From positions 1 through 64,000 of the forward strand of contig CALUHC010000030.1 of the NCBI GenBank assembly GCA_944320355.1: 64,000 nt of DNA, read 5' to 3'. This DNA is from an uncultured Prevotella sp. (GTDB taxonomy: Bacteria; Bacteroidota; Bacteroidia; Bacteroidales; Bacteroidaceae). Of this stretch, positions 25,976-34,660 are shown one piece after another. The position numbers and the translations under genes were made by a program. Within the stretch, counting starts at the first letter, position 1. Each line of letters begins with the position of its first letter. The notes beneath the pieces were generated by a model. The model saw only the letters and a list, made by a program, of their open reading frames with translations, did no database searches and was not told the DNA's origin.

Positions 25976-27313
25976 ATGAATGCATCAAAAGTATTAGAAA
26001 ACCTCAAGGTAAGGTTTCCAAACGAGCCAGAGTACATACAGGCTGTTGGACAGGTTCTCCCTACAATAGAAGAAGAATACAACAAGCATCCTGAATTTGA
26101 GAGAGCAAACTTAATAGAGCGCCTCTGCATACCCGATCGCGTCATCGAATTTCGCGTAACGTGGGTTGACGACAGCGGAAAAGTGCAGACAAACATGGGC
26201 TATCGCATCCAACACAACAATGTGATAGGACCGTATAAAGGCGGCATACGTTTCCACAAGTCTGTAAATCTCGGCATACTGAAGTTCCTGGCTTTCGAAC
26301 AGACGTTCAAGAACTCGCTGACCACCCTGCCTATGGGAGGCGCAAAAGGCGGTTCCGACTTCTCACCCCGCGGCAAGAGCGATGCCGAAGTGATGCGCTT
26401 CTGCCAGGCATTCATGAACGAGCTGTACCGGCATATTGGTCCCGATGTAGACGTTCCTGCCGGCGACATAGGCGTTGGCGGCCGCGAAATAGGCTATCTT
26501 TTCGGACAATATAAGAAACTCACCCACGAATGGAGCGGTGTGCTCACAGGCAAAGGAAGAGAATACGGCGGATCGCTGATACGCCCCGAGGCCACAGGCT
26601 ACGGAACGGTATATTTCCTCCAATCTATGCTTGACACCAAAGGTATTGAGCTGGCAGGCAAGAGCGTGCTCATTTCAGGCTCGGGCAACGTTGCGCAATA
26701 TGCGGCCGAGAAATGTCTGCAACTTGGTGCCAAAGTACTGACACTGTCCGATTCGGACGGATACATATACGACCCAGACGGCATTGACCGCGAGAAGCTC
26801 GACTTCGTGATGGAGCTGAAAAACATCGAGCGCGGGCGCATAAAGGAATACGCCGACGAATATCCGAACGCCGTCTACCACGCAGGAGAGAGGCCATGGA
26901 ACGAAAAGGCCGACATCGCGCTGCCATGCGCCACACAAAACGAAATCAACGGGGAAGAGGCTCAGGCTCTCGTCAACAACGGGGTCATCGCTGTTGCAGA
27001 AGGCGCTAATATGCCTTCAACTCCCGAAGCCATAGAGATATTCCAGAACGCAAAGATACTCTATGCCCCAGGCAAGGCATCGAATGCCGGTGGAGTGTCT
27101 GTTTCCGGACTTGAGATGAGCCAGAACTCCGAACGCCTCAGTTGGACAGCCGAGGACGTGGACAACAGGCTGAAAATCATTATGAAGGACATTCACGACA
27201 ACTGCGTAAAATACGGAACAGAGCCAGACGGATATGTAAACTACGAGAAAGGAGCCAACGTGGCAGGCTTTATGAAAGTAGCCAAGGCCATGATGGCACA
27301 AGGCATCGTATAA
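25976..27313 (+). CDS. gdhA: glutamate dehydrogenase, hexameric NADP-type
   Basis: 445 residues, the length of the hexameric (about 450-residue) NADP-preferring class. It interconverts 2-oxoglutarate plus ammonium and glutamate, usually the main ammonium-assimilating step in Bacteroidales. Substrate-site segments are GYRIQHNNVIGPYKGGIRFH and PMGGAKGGSD with the catalytic lysine; DVPAGDIGVGGREIGY follows, and SGSGNVAQYAAEK is the nucleotide-binding loop. NADP preference is inferred from length and family only. It is a single gene with its own promoter and a strong terminator. Confidence 0.95.
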   Translation: MNASKVLENLKVRFPNEPEYIQAVGQVLPTIEEEYNKHPEFERANLIERLCIPDRVIEFRVTWVDDSGKVQTNMGYRIQHNNVIGPYKGGIRFHKSVNLGILKFLAFEQTFKNSLTTLPMGGAKGGSDFSPRGKSDAEVMRFCQAFMNELYRHIGPDVDVPAGDIGVGGREIGYLFGQYKKLTHEWSGVLTGKGREYGGSLIRPEATGYGTVYFLQSMLDTKGIELAGKSVLISGSGNVAQYAAEKCLQLGAKVLTLSDSDGYIYDPDGIDREKLDFVMELKNIERGRIKEYADEYPNAVYHAGERPWNEKADIALPCATQNEINGEEAQALVNNGVIAVAEGANMPSTPEAIEIFQNAKILYAPGKASNAGGVSVSGLEMSQNSERLSWTAEDVDNRLKIIMKDIHDNCVKYGTEPDGYVNYEKGANVAGFMKVAKAMMAQGIV

Positions 27314-27340
27314 AACCAAACCACCATAACATAACAAGCA

Positions 27341-27375
27341 AGAGGCTGCGCCTATTTTGGCACAGCCTCTTTTTC
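27341..27375 (+). terminator. intrinsic terminator of gdhA
   Basis: AGAGGCTGCGCC pairs with GGCACAGCCTCT (one G-U pair) and is followed by TTTTT. The descending arm plus loop (TATTTTGGCACAG) is nearly the same sequence as the terminal repeat of the M element just downstream. Confidence 0.9.
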
Positions 27376-27534
27376 GTAAAATGCAGAAAGGACATAAAAC
27401 AAAAGGTTGCAACGTAAAAATTTAACCACCACACAGCCTCTTGCTTGCCTGGCATCTACTACGCAACACACAGACATCCATATATACGGCACTCAGCAGA
27501 ATGAAAGAAACACACCCTTGCTGAAACTGCATGG

Positions 27535-27775
27535 GGCTGTGTCAAAATGTAGTAGAAAGGAGCTAACCGAAGTTAGACGAACTGTTGGCCGTCGGAAGTT
27601 AACGGACAATACCTCAGGAAGTAAAAAAATTAAAGGTAAGAAAGAGTGAGCAGTTGGAAAGTCAGAGACAATTGTCTGTACTCCTGTCTCCTGTTTCCTT
27701 TAAAGCATACGTTTGTCAACTCCAGATAACTTCGGGCGAAGCCCAAACTCCCGTCAACTCCATTTTGGCACAGTG
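27535..27775 (+). repeat. M element, copy 1: 241 bp with terminal inverted repeats
   Basis: The ends GGCTGTGTCAAAATG (27535-27549) and CATTTTGGCACAGTG (27761-27775) are inverted repeats matching at 12 of 15 positions. The interior matches the reverse complement of 36912-37143 along nearly its full length, including GGAAGTTAACGGACAA and AAAGTCAGAGACAATTGTCT. There is no open frame of meaning. It looks like a MITE. Confidence 0.82.
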
Positions 27776-27791
27776 TCTAAGCCTTCCAACC

Positions 27792-29282
27792 TCACAGTTT
27801 CACCTTTACCTTTTTTGCCTTGCTCTCATTCTGCAATCTGTCAAGAGCTGTGACAACATAAGTATATTGAGTTCCGCCATTCCTATATGGCAACTTATAA
27901 TAAGTCTTGTCTGTAATTGCCACAATCTTTGACGCATTTTCAATGCGAACCTTCTCGCCTCTCTCAAACCGGTATATCACATATTTATGGGCCACATCAT
28001 CCCAATCCTTGCCCTTCGGTGGTGTCCAGAAGAGTATATACCCATCGGCCGTCCACACTGGTTTCAGCTTGCGCACTTTCTTTGGCGCTTTTTTGTCCAG
28101 AAACGGCATTTGTGGCTGGAGCGCCGGATATTTCCAATATACATTCCGCAACAGGCTTCCATACTTTCCTATGTCATCCACAACAGCCTTCGCATACCAC
28201 AACACAGTGCCTTGGACATTATACATACGCCTATGCAAATCATACTTGGCCGGCATTTGGTTGATGTTTGGGTTGGCAGGATCTGCATAGCGTACAGTCC
28301 TCTCCACGTCTTCACCGATAAACAACGGCCTTCCGCCAGCATATTGGTTCCACCACTCTATCAGTGTCTTGTAGTCGGCTGCAGGATGTCCAATCTGCCA
28401 ATACAGCTGCGGCACACAGTAATCCAGCCATCCGTTGTTTATCCAAAGCAGCACGTCGGCGTACAAATCATCATAGTTTTGCAGGCCGTTCGTATTGCTG
28501 CCTATGGAAGAACTTCGCCTGTTCCTGTAAATTCCAAATGGCGACACGCCGAATTTCACCCATGGTTTCACCCCCTTTATGGTCTCATAAAGTTGCTTTA
28601 CGAACAAATTGACATTATATCTACGCCAATCGCCCTTGTCCGTAATGCCGTTGGAATACAGGCTGAACTGCGTATCATCGGGAATCACAGCCCCGGCAAC
28701 CGGGTACGGATAGAAATAATCATCTATATGCAACCCGTCTATATCATAACGCTTCACGATGTCGCTTACCACCTTGCAGATGTAATCCCTGTTCTCAGGC
28801 ATACCTGGGTTCAATATCAACTGCCCGTCATAAGCAAACACACGTCCCGGCTGTCGCGCCGCTATATGTGTTGCAGCTAGCTCAGCCGTATTTTTGGTCC
28901 TCGCCCTGTAAGGGTTTATCCAAGCGTGAAGCTCCATGCCACGACTGTGGCATTGCTCAACCATCCACTCCAACGGGTCCCAATATGGATTGGGCGCCTT
29001 GCCCTGAACGCCGGTAAGGAATCTGCTCCAAGGCTCATAAGGACTGGCATAGAGGGCATCGCACTCCGCCCTCACCTGAAAAATTATCGCGTTCACACCG
29101 TCCTTCTGCAGTTCATCAAGCTGCCGAATGAGCGTTTGCTGCATGGCCGCGGTAGACATCCCCATGAACTGTCCGTTCACACATTGTATCCACGCGCCGC
29201 GGAATTCCCTCTTTTGCTGTGCCTTGACCGGCAATACCGCCATATAAGCAAGCACCAACACAAATAACAATAATCTTTTCAT
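27792..29282 (-). CDS. secreted GHL10/DUF187-type glycosyl hydrolase
   Basis: 496 residues with a signal peptide (MKRLLLFVLVLAYMAVLPVKA, cut near KAQ). The core is the family-10-like glycosyl hydrolase domain (GHL10, formerly DUF187): EFRGAWIQCVNG, NAIIFQVRAECDALYASPYEPW, LHAWINPYRAR and DIDGLHIDDYFYPYP, the last containing likely catalytic acids. A C-terminal FnIII-like segment (PVWTADGYILFWTPP to TYVVTALD) follows. Related YngK-type enzymes are thought to act on cell-surface or dietary glycans, but the substrate here is unknown. The gene lies 9 bases after the HAD gene and is probably co-transcribed with it. Confidence 0.88.
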   Translation of the reverse strand: MKRLLLFVLVLAYMAVLPVKAQQKREFRGAWIQCVNGQFMGMSTAAMQQTLIRQLDELQKDGVNAIIFQVRAECDALYASPYEPWSRFLTGVQGKAPNPYWDPLEWMVEQCHSRGMELHAWINPYRARTKNTAELAATHIAARQPGRVFAYDGQLILNPGMPENRDYICKVVSDIVKRYDIDGLHIDDYFYPYPVAGAVIPDDTQFSLYSNGITDKGDWRRYNVNLFVKQLYETIKGVKPWVKFGVSPFGIYRNRRSSSIGSNTNGLQNYDDLYADVLLWINNGWLDYCVPQLYWQIGHPAADYKTLIEWWNQYAGGRPLFIGEDVERTVRYADPANPNINQMPAKYDLHRRMYNVQGTVLWYAKAVVDDIGKYGSLLRNVYWKYPALQPQMPFLDKKAPKKVRKLKPVWTADGYILFWTPPKGKDWDDVAHKYVIYRFERGEKVRIENASKIVAITDKTYYKLPYRNGGTQYTYVVTALDRLQNESKAKKVKVKL

Positions 29283-29291
29283 CAGAACCCT

Positions 29292-29912
29292 TTATTTCAG
29301 ATATTCAAATATTTTTTCGGTCCAGTCGCTACCGTTCTCAGGGCAGAATGTCTTTATGCCAAGCCTCCCTGCTGCCTCAACGTTGCGTATGCCGTCATCG
29401 AGGAACAGCGTTTCGCCCGGCTCTATGCCTTCATCACCAAGCACTTTCCGGAAGAACCTCTCGTCTGGCTTCATCACTCCACACTTATAACTTACATACA
29501 TCGCGTCCATATAATACGACACCGGATGCCCGTTGCCGTCAAAGTCATCACTGAGAGCCCAGCTCATCATGAAAGGGTTGGTATTGGACAGCAATATCAA
29601 CCTATATCCGTCGGCACGAAGCCTGAGCAGCGCGTCAAGATTTCTCTGCGGCACTTCCTTGCAATAACCTTTCCATCCGTACAGGCATTGCTCACCTGTC
29701 ACTTCATGCCCAATGATATCGCTAAGCCCGGCACGAAATTCCTCCGCACTTATCTTGCCAAGCTCAAGGTCGCCAAATATACCGCTCTGTGTGTATGTGT
29801 CGAGCCGCTTGTCGGCATCCTTGAGCCCTATCTCTTTGAAGCGGTCCACAGCCCGCACAGGGTCGAGGGTGATAATCACTCCTCCAAAATCAAACAATAT
29901 ATTCTTTATCAT
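29292..29912 (-). CDS. HAD-superfamily hydrolase (subfamily IA)
   Basis: 206 residues. Motif I DFGGVI (with the second Asp changed, as in several epoxide-hydrolase-like or YihX-like HADs), motif II LLSNTNPF and motif IV FLDDGIRNVEAA are visible, with a helical cap between I and II. Members are small-molecule phosphatases; the substrate cannot be told. A GTG at 29915 precedes the ATG at 29912, and the ATG is preferred. It lies directly upstream of the glycosyl hydrolase gene. Confidence 0.85.
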   Translation of the reverse strand: MIKNILFDFGGVIITLDPVRAVDRFKEIGLKDADKRLDTYTQSGIFGDLELGKISAEEFRAGLSDIIGHEVTGEQCLYGWKGYCKEVPQRNLDALLRLRADGYRLILLSNTNPFMMSWALSDDFDGNGHPVSYYMDAMYVSYKCGVMKPDERFFRKVLGDEGIEPGETLFLDDGIRNVEAAGRLGIKTFCPENGSDWTEKIFEYLK

Positions 29913-29915
29913 CAC

Positions 29916-30315
29916 TCTTTGTTTTCAAACGACGCCAAGCATCAATGCTTTTGCGACAAATATCCACAAACTACTCACACTCTCCGCTGCCATAGAACAC
30001 CGTATGTCACAGTTAACATTTTTATGTTAACGGCAGCAGCAGCGCCTAACGGAGATAACCTACTGACAGCCAACGTGTTGCGAAACGTGCCATTTGAGCC
30101 TTCAATATATGCCGTTTCAGACGGTGAAACGCCCTTTTTCGCAATGCAAAATGCGCTGTATTGAAATACCGAATGACTCCTACGCGAAAACGTGGCCGGC
30201 CGACTCTTTTTTAATTGCATATTCGCATTTATGGGCAGATTGCGGACATACCCTTCATCTCTGCATATTGCCAGTTCACAAAAATCCATCAACAAAAGAA
30301 GGACAAGGCTGCCAG
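29916..30315. other. intergenic region upstream of the HAD gene with a type I element
   Basis: Almost all of it is the 22-nt array element at 30012-30250. A 136-codon frame on the minus strand (29975-30385) runs through the element and is a by-product of the repeat, not a gene. Confidence 0.7.
30012..30250 (+). repeat. dispersed 22-nt array element, type I, copy 4 (best preserved)
   Basis: The perfect left palindrome GTTAACAT/tttt/ATGTTAAC spans 30012-30031. Units start at 30083, 30105, 30127, 30149 and 30171, all exactly 22 nt apart. The right flank reads TTTTTTAATTGCATATTCGC and then ATTTATGGGCAGATTGCGGA. It aligns end to end with the inverted copy at 36525-36759, unit by unit. Confidence 0.9.
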
Positions 30316-33072
30316 TCAATCGGCAAACAAGTCCAACTTGTTCTTGCGGGCTTGCTCTATCGACATCAGTCCGTGCTGTTCGCAACGGTAAGCATCGCGC
30401 ATGGCCTCATACTTATCCGCGAGGCTGCTGACGAACGACGCGCGCTCCGCACCGTTAAGCAAGTGACCCGCAACGATGGAATTCTGCGAAGCATCCTTAA
30501 GCCACACCACCGGACCATGGTACACGGGGGCTATCTTCAGTGCCACGTGCAGCTCGCTCGTTGTGGCTCCGCCTATCATGACAGGTATGTCAAGCCCGGC
30601 AGCATCCAGTTCTTTTGCCACATTCACCATCTCCTCAAGGCTCGGGGTTATCAGTCCGCTCAGGCCAATGATGTCAACCCGCTCTTCTTTCGCCTTCCTG
30701 ACTATCTGCTCGGCGGGCACCATCACCCCCATGTCTATTATCTCATAGTTGTTGCAGGCCATGACCACGCCCACAATGTTCTTGCCAATGTCATGCACAT
30801 CACCCTTGACCGTAGCAAGCAACACCTTGCCAGCCTTGGCGCGGTTGGCCACCCCAGCAGACTCTATATACGGCTGCAGTATCTCTACTGCCTGCTTCAT
30901 GGTGCGGGCGGTCTTGACCACCTGCGGAAGGAACATCTTGCCACTGCCAAATAACTCCCCCACCCTGTTCATACCTGACATAAGCGGGCCTTCTATTATG
31001 GCAACGGCAGATGGATATGCCCCCAAGGCCTCATGCAAATCGGACTCCAAATAATCGCTGACACCTTTCACCAAAGCCGTAGACAACCGCTCGCCGAGAG
31101 TCCCCTGCCGCCACGATGGAATGTCTGTGGCAGAACTTTCGCCACAGGCATTGCCTGTCTCAGCCTGTTCCTTCAGCCTTTCGGCAAGCCCTATCAACGC
31201 ATCGGCTGCACCGGGATGACGGTCCAGGACCGCGTCTTCTATCACATCCAACTGTTCCTTGGGGATGTCGCTATACGTAACTTTAGTCGCAGGATTCACG
31301 ATGCCAAAATCCATTCCGCTCTGTATGGCGTGGTAAAGAAACACAGCATGAATGGCCTCACGGATGTAATTGTTGCCACGGAAAGAAAACGACAGATTGC
31401 TCACCCCTCCGCTCACGTGCGCCCCAGGCAGGTTCTGCCTTATCCAGGCGGCCGCCTTTATGAAATCGGCTGCGTATGAGTTGTGCTCATCCATGCCAGT
31501 GGCAATGGCGAGCACGTTGGGGTCAAATATTATGTCAAGCGGATTCATGCCGACTTTCTCTACAAGCAACTTGTAAGCCCGCGCCGCAATGGCTATGCGC
31601 CGCTCGTAAGTTGTGGCCTGTCCCTGCTCGTCGAAGCACATCACTATGACCGCCGCCCCATAGCGCACGGCATCTCGGGCATGAGCGAGAAACGCCTCCT
31701 CGCCCCCCTTCAACGATATGGAGTTTACAATGCACTTGCCCTGCACGCACTTCAACCCAGCTTTCACCACTTCCCAATCAGACGAATCTATCATTATCGG
31801 CACACGGGCTATGTCAGGTTCAGACATGAGCAGATTCAGGAAGTTCACCATCTCCGTGCGGGCATCGAGCAGACCGTCGTCCATATTCACATCGAGCACC
31901 AAAGCCCCGTCGGCCACCTGCTTGCGCGCGATGCCAAGAGCCTCGGCGTAGTTTTTCTCCTTTACCAAGCGAAGGAACTTGCGCGAGCCGGCCACGTTGC
32001 ACCGCTCGCCAACATTGACAAAACGGACTTCGGGCGTAACCTCAAGCGCATCGAGGCCGCTGAGCCAAAGATTGACCGGCCGACCGGCCGGTATGCGCGG
32101 CGGCTTTCCTTCGGCCAAAGCTGCGAAACGCTCTATGAACTTATCTGTAGTGCCACAACAACCGCCCATGATGTTGACCAGCCCTTCATCAACAAACTCG
32201 GCCATCTGGGCAGCCATGCTCTCCGGAGTCTCGTCATACTGCCCCAACTCATTTGGCAAGCCCGCGTTGGGATAAACGCTTACATAACAGTGAGCACGGC
32301 GTGAGAGCTGGCGCAAGAACGGCTTCATCTGCCGCGCACCGAACGAGCAGTTCAATCCGACGGAGAAAACCGGGTAAGTGCTCATGCTGGCAAGGAAGGC
32401 ATCGAGCGTCTGCCCGCTGAGCGTTCGCCCGGCAAGGTCACTCACAGTCACAGACAGCATTATAGGAAGGCTCACGCCGCGCTCCTCCATTACAGCCAGA
32501 GCCGCGTTGACCGCCGCCTTGGCATTGAGCGTATCGAATATCGTCTCGACGAGCAATGCGTCTACGCCGCCCTCCACCAATGCGTCAATCTGCTCTCGAT
32601 AAGCATCAAACAACTCATCGAAACTAAGGTTGCGCAAAGCCGGATTGCTCACGTCGGGACTCATGGAACAAGTCTTATTTGTGGGTCCGACAGAGCCAGC
32701 CACAAAACGCGGCCAATCCACGGTGGAAAACTCGTCGGCCACACGACGTGCTACCAAAGCCCCTTGCAACGCCATTTCACGGCAAACAGCCTCAAGGCGG
32801 TAATCAGCCTGAGACACTCTCTGGCTGCTGAAAGTGTTTGTTGTGATTATGTCGGCACCTGCATGCAGATATTTACGGTGTATATCGGCAATGACATCAG
32901 GCCGCGTTATGTTCAGCAAGTCATTGTTGCCCATCATCTGCACCACGGCATCGGCAAAGTCCATGCCACGAAAGTCAGACTCCGTCAGCCCGTACTGCTG
33001 TATCATGGTGCCCATAGCACCGTCAAGAATCAATATGCGACGGCCTGCCGCTTCGCTCAGTGTAGTGTTCAT
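30316..33072 (-). CDS. metH: cobalamin-dependent methionine synthase lacking the reactivation domain
   Basis: 918 residues; full-length MetH has about 1200. It transfers a methyl group from methyltetrahydrofolate to homocysteine through cobalamin. Present in order: homocysteine-binding barrel (DGAMGTMIQQYGL, zinc-site GGCCGT near 310), pterin-binding barrel (VGERCNVAGSRKF, about 350-620), helical cap (about 625-710), and B12-binding Rossmann domain with DVHDIGKN and IGGATTSE. The protein stops at SIEQARKNKLDLFAD, just where the AdoMet-binding activation domain normally begins. No frame continuing that domain is seen downstream. It starts three bases after smpB and shares its transcript. Confidence 0.93.
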   Translation of the reverse strand: MNTTLSEAAGRRILILDGAMGTMIQQYGLTESDFRGMDFADAVVQMMGNNDLLNITRPDVIADIHRKYLHAGADIITTNTFSSQRVSQADYRLEAVCREMALQGALVARRVADEFSTVDWPRFVAGSVGPTNKTCSMSPDVSNPALRNLSFDELFDAYREQIDALVEGGVDALLVETIFDTLNAKAAVNAALAVMEERGVSLPIMLSVTVSDLAGRTLSGQTLDAFLASMSTYPVFSVGLNCSFGARQMKPFLRQLSRRAHCYVSVYPNAGLPNELGQYDETPESMAAQMAEFVDEGLVNIMGGCCGTTDKFIERFAALAEGKPPRIPAGRPVNLWLSGLDALEVTPEVRFVNVGERCNVAGSRKFLRLVKEKNYAEALGIARKQVADGALVLDVNMDDGLLDARTEMVNFLNLLMSEPDIARVPIMIDSSDWEVVKAGLKCVQGKCIVNSISLKGGEEAFLAHARDAVRYGAAVIVMCFDEQGQATTYERRIAIAARAYKLLVEKVGMNPLDIIFDPNVLAIATGMDEHNSYAADFIKAAAWIRQNLPGAHVSGGVSNLSFSFRGNNYIREAIHAVFLYHAIQSGMDFGIVNPATKVTYSDIPKEQLDVIEDAVLDRHPGAADALIGLAERLKEQAETGNACGESSATDIPSWRQGTLGERLSTALVKGVSDYLESDLHEALGAYPSAVAIIEGPLMSGMNRVGELFGSGKMFLPQVVKTARTMKQAVEILQPYIESAGVANRAKAGKVLLATVKGDVHDIGKNIVGVVMACNNYEIIDMGVMVPAEQIVRKAKEERVDIIGLSGLITPSLEEMVNVAKELDAAGLDIPVMIGGATTSELHVALKIAPVYHGPVVWLKDASQNSIVAGHLLNGAERASFVSSLADKYEAMRDAYRCEQHGLMSIEQARKNKLDLFAD

Positions 33073-33075
33073 CTA

Positions 33076-33555
33076 TCAATAATGCTTTATGGCCCGCTCC
33101 ATCTCGCGGCGGTCTTCCTTTTCCTTCAATGTCTGCCTCTTGTCGAAATCCTTCTTTCCCTTGCACAGAGCGATGTCCATCTTTGCCCTGCCATTGGCAT
33201 CAATGAACACCAACAGCGGCACGATGGTATATCCAGTTTGCTTTGTTGCGCTCTGCAGCTTGCGTATTTCTCGCTTGTTGAGCAGCAGCTTGCGGTCGCG
33301 CTTGGCATCATGGTTGTTGTATGAACCATAGAAATAAGGGCTTATGCTCATGCCCTTCACCCATATCTCACCATTATTTATATAGCAAAACGTGTCCACC
33401 AGACTGGCCTTGCCCTGCCTGATAGACTTTATCTCGGTGCCTGTGAGCACTATTCCCGCAGTGTATGTCTCTATGAAAAAATACTCGAAAGCAGCCTTCT
33501 TGTTCCTTATGTTTACCGGACTCTTCTTTCGTATCAGTTCTTCTTCCTTATTCAT
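33076..33555 (-). CDS. smpB: SsrA-binding protein
   Basis: 159 residues. It binds tmRNA and brings it to stalled ribosomes for trans-translation. Family features: [27 protein letters not shown] with GTEIKS, and the charged C-terminal tail [16 protein letters not shown], which enters the decoding centre. The ATG at 33555 overlaps the end of the DMP19-family gene by 8 bases; metH follows 3 bases later. Confidence 0.96.
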   Translation of the reverse strand: MNKEEELIRKKSPVNIRNKKAAFEYFFIETYTAGIVLTGTEIKSIRQGKASLVDTFCYINNGEIWVKGMSISPYFYGSYNNHDAKRDRKLLLNKREIRKLQSATKQTGYTIVPLLVFIDANGRAKMDIALCKGKKDFDKRQTLKEKEDRREMERAIKHY

Positions 33556-34066
33556 CTTTGTCTATCCTTGCGAAACGCTCTATATGCTCATCGACAAACT
33601 GCGCCACGGCTGCCGTCCACTCTTCCTCGTTCTCCACGAACTCATCGTCAAAATCATCGAAATCGGGGAATCGCTCGAACAATGCCATGAACTCATCGTC
33701 AGAACAGTCGCGTTCTATTTCCTCATGATATTTCTTATATAAAGGATACGCATCGTACACCAGCTTGGCCAGGTCGCGCAGCCCCCAGAGCTTCAGCATC
33801 TTGGCAAACGGATTCAAGAATATAAACCCGCCATATCCGTTGTGTATCAGCTGGATAAGCCCACCGTCCATCACCTCGTCGCGCATAGCGACATAAGCGA
33901 GCAAAGTTAGCTGGTCGGCATTCAACTCTGCCATCGCCTCTGCTGTCAATTCCCCACCCGAAACCGCGCGGATGGCATCGACAAACACCTGCAGAAAAGC
34001 ATCCATGCCTTCGGATGCCGCCGTTCGCAACTCCGCGTCTTTCACTATCGCTTCTTTCATATCCAT
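33548..34066 (-). CDS. DMP19-family (DUF4375) protein
   Basis: 172 residues from the ATG at 34066 ([10 protein letters not shown]); an ATG two codons later is equally possible. The segment [29 protein letters not shown] is typical of DMP19/DUF4375 proteins, acidic cytoplasmic proteins of unproven function, some described as DNA mimics. The C-terminus is strongly acidic ([14 protein letters not shown]). A longer frame to 34138 has no support and crosses the promoter region. It is first in a transcript with smpB and metH. Confidence 0.75.
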   Translation of the reverse strand: MDMKEAIVKDAELRTAASEGMDAFLQVFVDAIRAVSGGELTAEAMAELNADQLTLLAYVAMRDEVMDGGLIQLIHNGYGGFIFLNPFAKMLKLWGLRDLAKLVYDAYPLYKKYHEEIERDCSDDEFMALFERFPDFDDFDDEFVENEEEWTAAVAQFVDEHIERFARIDKDE

Positions 34067-34135
34067 TAACAAAATAACACTGCGCCACCATAAACACGGA
34101 CTTACACGCAACCGCCAAGCGCAATGTATGGTTTG

Positions 34136-34143
34136 CAAATTTA
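34136..34143 (-). promoter_or_regulatory. -7 box upstream of the DMP19-family/smpB/metH transcript
   Basis: Minus-strand TAAATTTG matches TAnnTTTG, about 70 nt before the start codon. No well-placed TTTG was found upstream. Confidence 0.4.
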
Positions 34144-34413
34144 CATGATTTTTTCCGAAATGCTACTCTCCACGACGAAAAAAACTGCATACCAGCACAA
34201 AAGCGACCACACAAAGCCCATGCCACTGCACTCCACACCACCAGAAACGGCACAGGCGACCGACACCTTTCAATCGCGGAAAGACCAGACAACAAACCAC
34301 AATCGATGCCAACATGACACAACGCACAACATGAAAGCCAAGGAAAAATAGACTTAAACCATAATCGGAAACCAGAACGCCGGAAAATATGTTTTGTTGC
34401 TTTCCACGGTTTT

Positions 34414-34531
34414 CCAAGCGCTTTCATCCTGTTGCCGCCATCTTGTCTGCCGCCTTGTCTCGACATAGTCCACCACGTCTTCGACAAAGATTGCCGCCAA
34501 TCTGCACAGCAACAGAACGAAATCACCTTGG
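34414..34531. repeat. long palindrome, R family, copy 3
   Basis: The left arm starts CCAAGCGCTTTCATCCTGTT (34414) and the right arm ends CAGAACGAAATCACCTTGG (34531); they are imperfect reverse complements. The centre has GTCTTCGACAAAGA and CAATCTGC, as in the copy at 15113. Confidence 0.65.
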
Positions 34532-34568
34532 CTTCTAATGGCGATTTTGGGTTAAAGAGTTAAAAAGA

Positions 34569-34588
34569 ATACCTATTTTTAGGTATTT
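34569..34588. promoter_or_regulatory. operator-like perfect palindrome at the NifU-like promoter
   Basis: AATACCTA (34569-34576) and TAGGTATT (34581-34588) are perfect inverted repeats around TTTT. The right half sits where the -33 element should be, 17 nt before the -7 box, so a bound dimer would block RNA polymerase. No match to a known regulator was recognised. Confidence 0.6.
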
Positions 34589-34605
34589 TCTCAGAAGATT
34601 TTAGT

Positions 34606-34613
34606 AATTTTGC
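34606..34613 (+). promoter_or_regulatory. -7 box of the NifU-like/GGGtGRT operon
   Basis: TAATTTTG fits TAnnTTTG, 47 nt before the ATG. The upstream TTTG is absent, its place being taken by the palindrome. Confidence 0.6.
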
Positions 34614-34660
34614 GAGCAAATAAGAACGCTCATTTATTCATTACATAAAATTAAAAGAAC

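Larger units (their letters stand above)
27314..27791. other. convergent intergenic region with terminator and M element
   Basis: Contains the gdhA terminator (27341-27375), a stretch without features (27380-27530) and a 241-bp element with terminal inverted repeats (27535-27775) that ends 16 bases from the stop of the opposing glycosyl hydrolase gene. Confidence 0.65.
34067..34660. other. divergent intergenic region upstream of the NifU-like gene
   Basis: Contains a -7 box on the minus strand (34136), an R-family palindrome (34414-34531) and, next to the NifU-like gene, an operator-like palindrome (34569-34588) and -7 box (34606-34613). 34150-34410 shows nothing recognisable. Confidence 0.6.

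Noticed and set aside
29975-30385. 136-codon frame on the minus strand
   Set aside because: It runs through the type I array element and the end of metH. A similar frame crosses the inverted copy (36410-36808, +), and another crosses copy 2 (10686-11027, -). The shared protein-like pattern comes from the repeated DNA, whose 22-nt period shifts frame at each unit.
33073-33075. Cobalamin riboswitch before metH
   Set aside because: Only three bases separate metH from smpB, leaving no room; none seen upstream of the DMP19-family gene either.
33735-34526. 263-codon minus-strand frame overlapping the DMP19-family gene
   Set aside because: Out of frame with the recognisable gene and extends through the intergenic palindrome; no family features.
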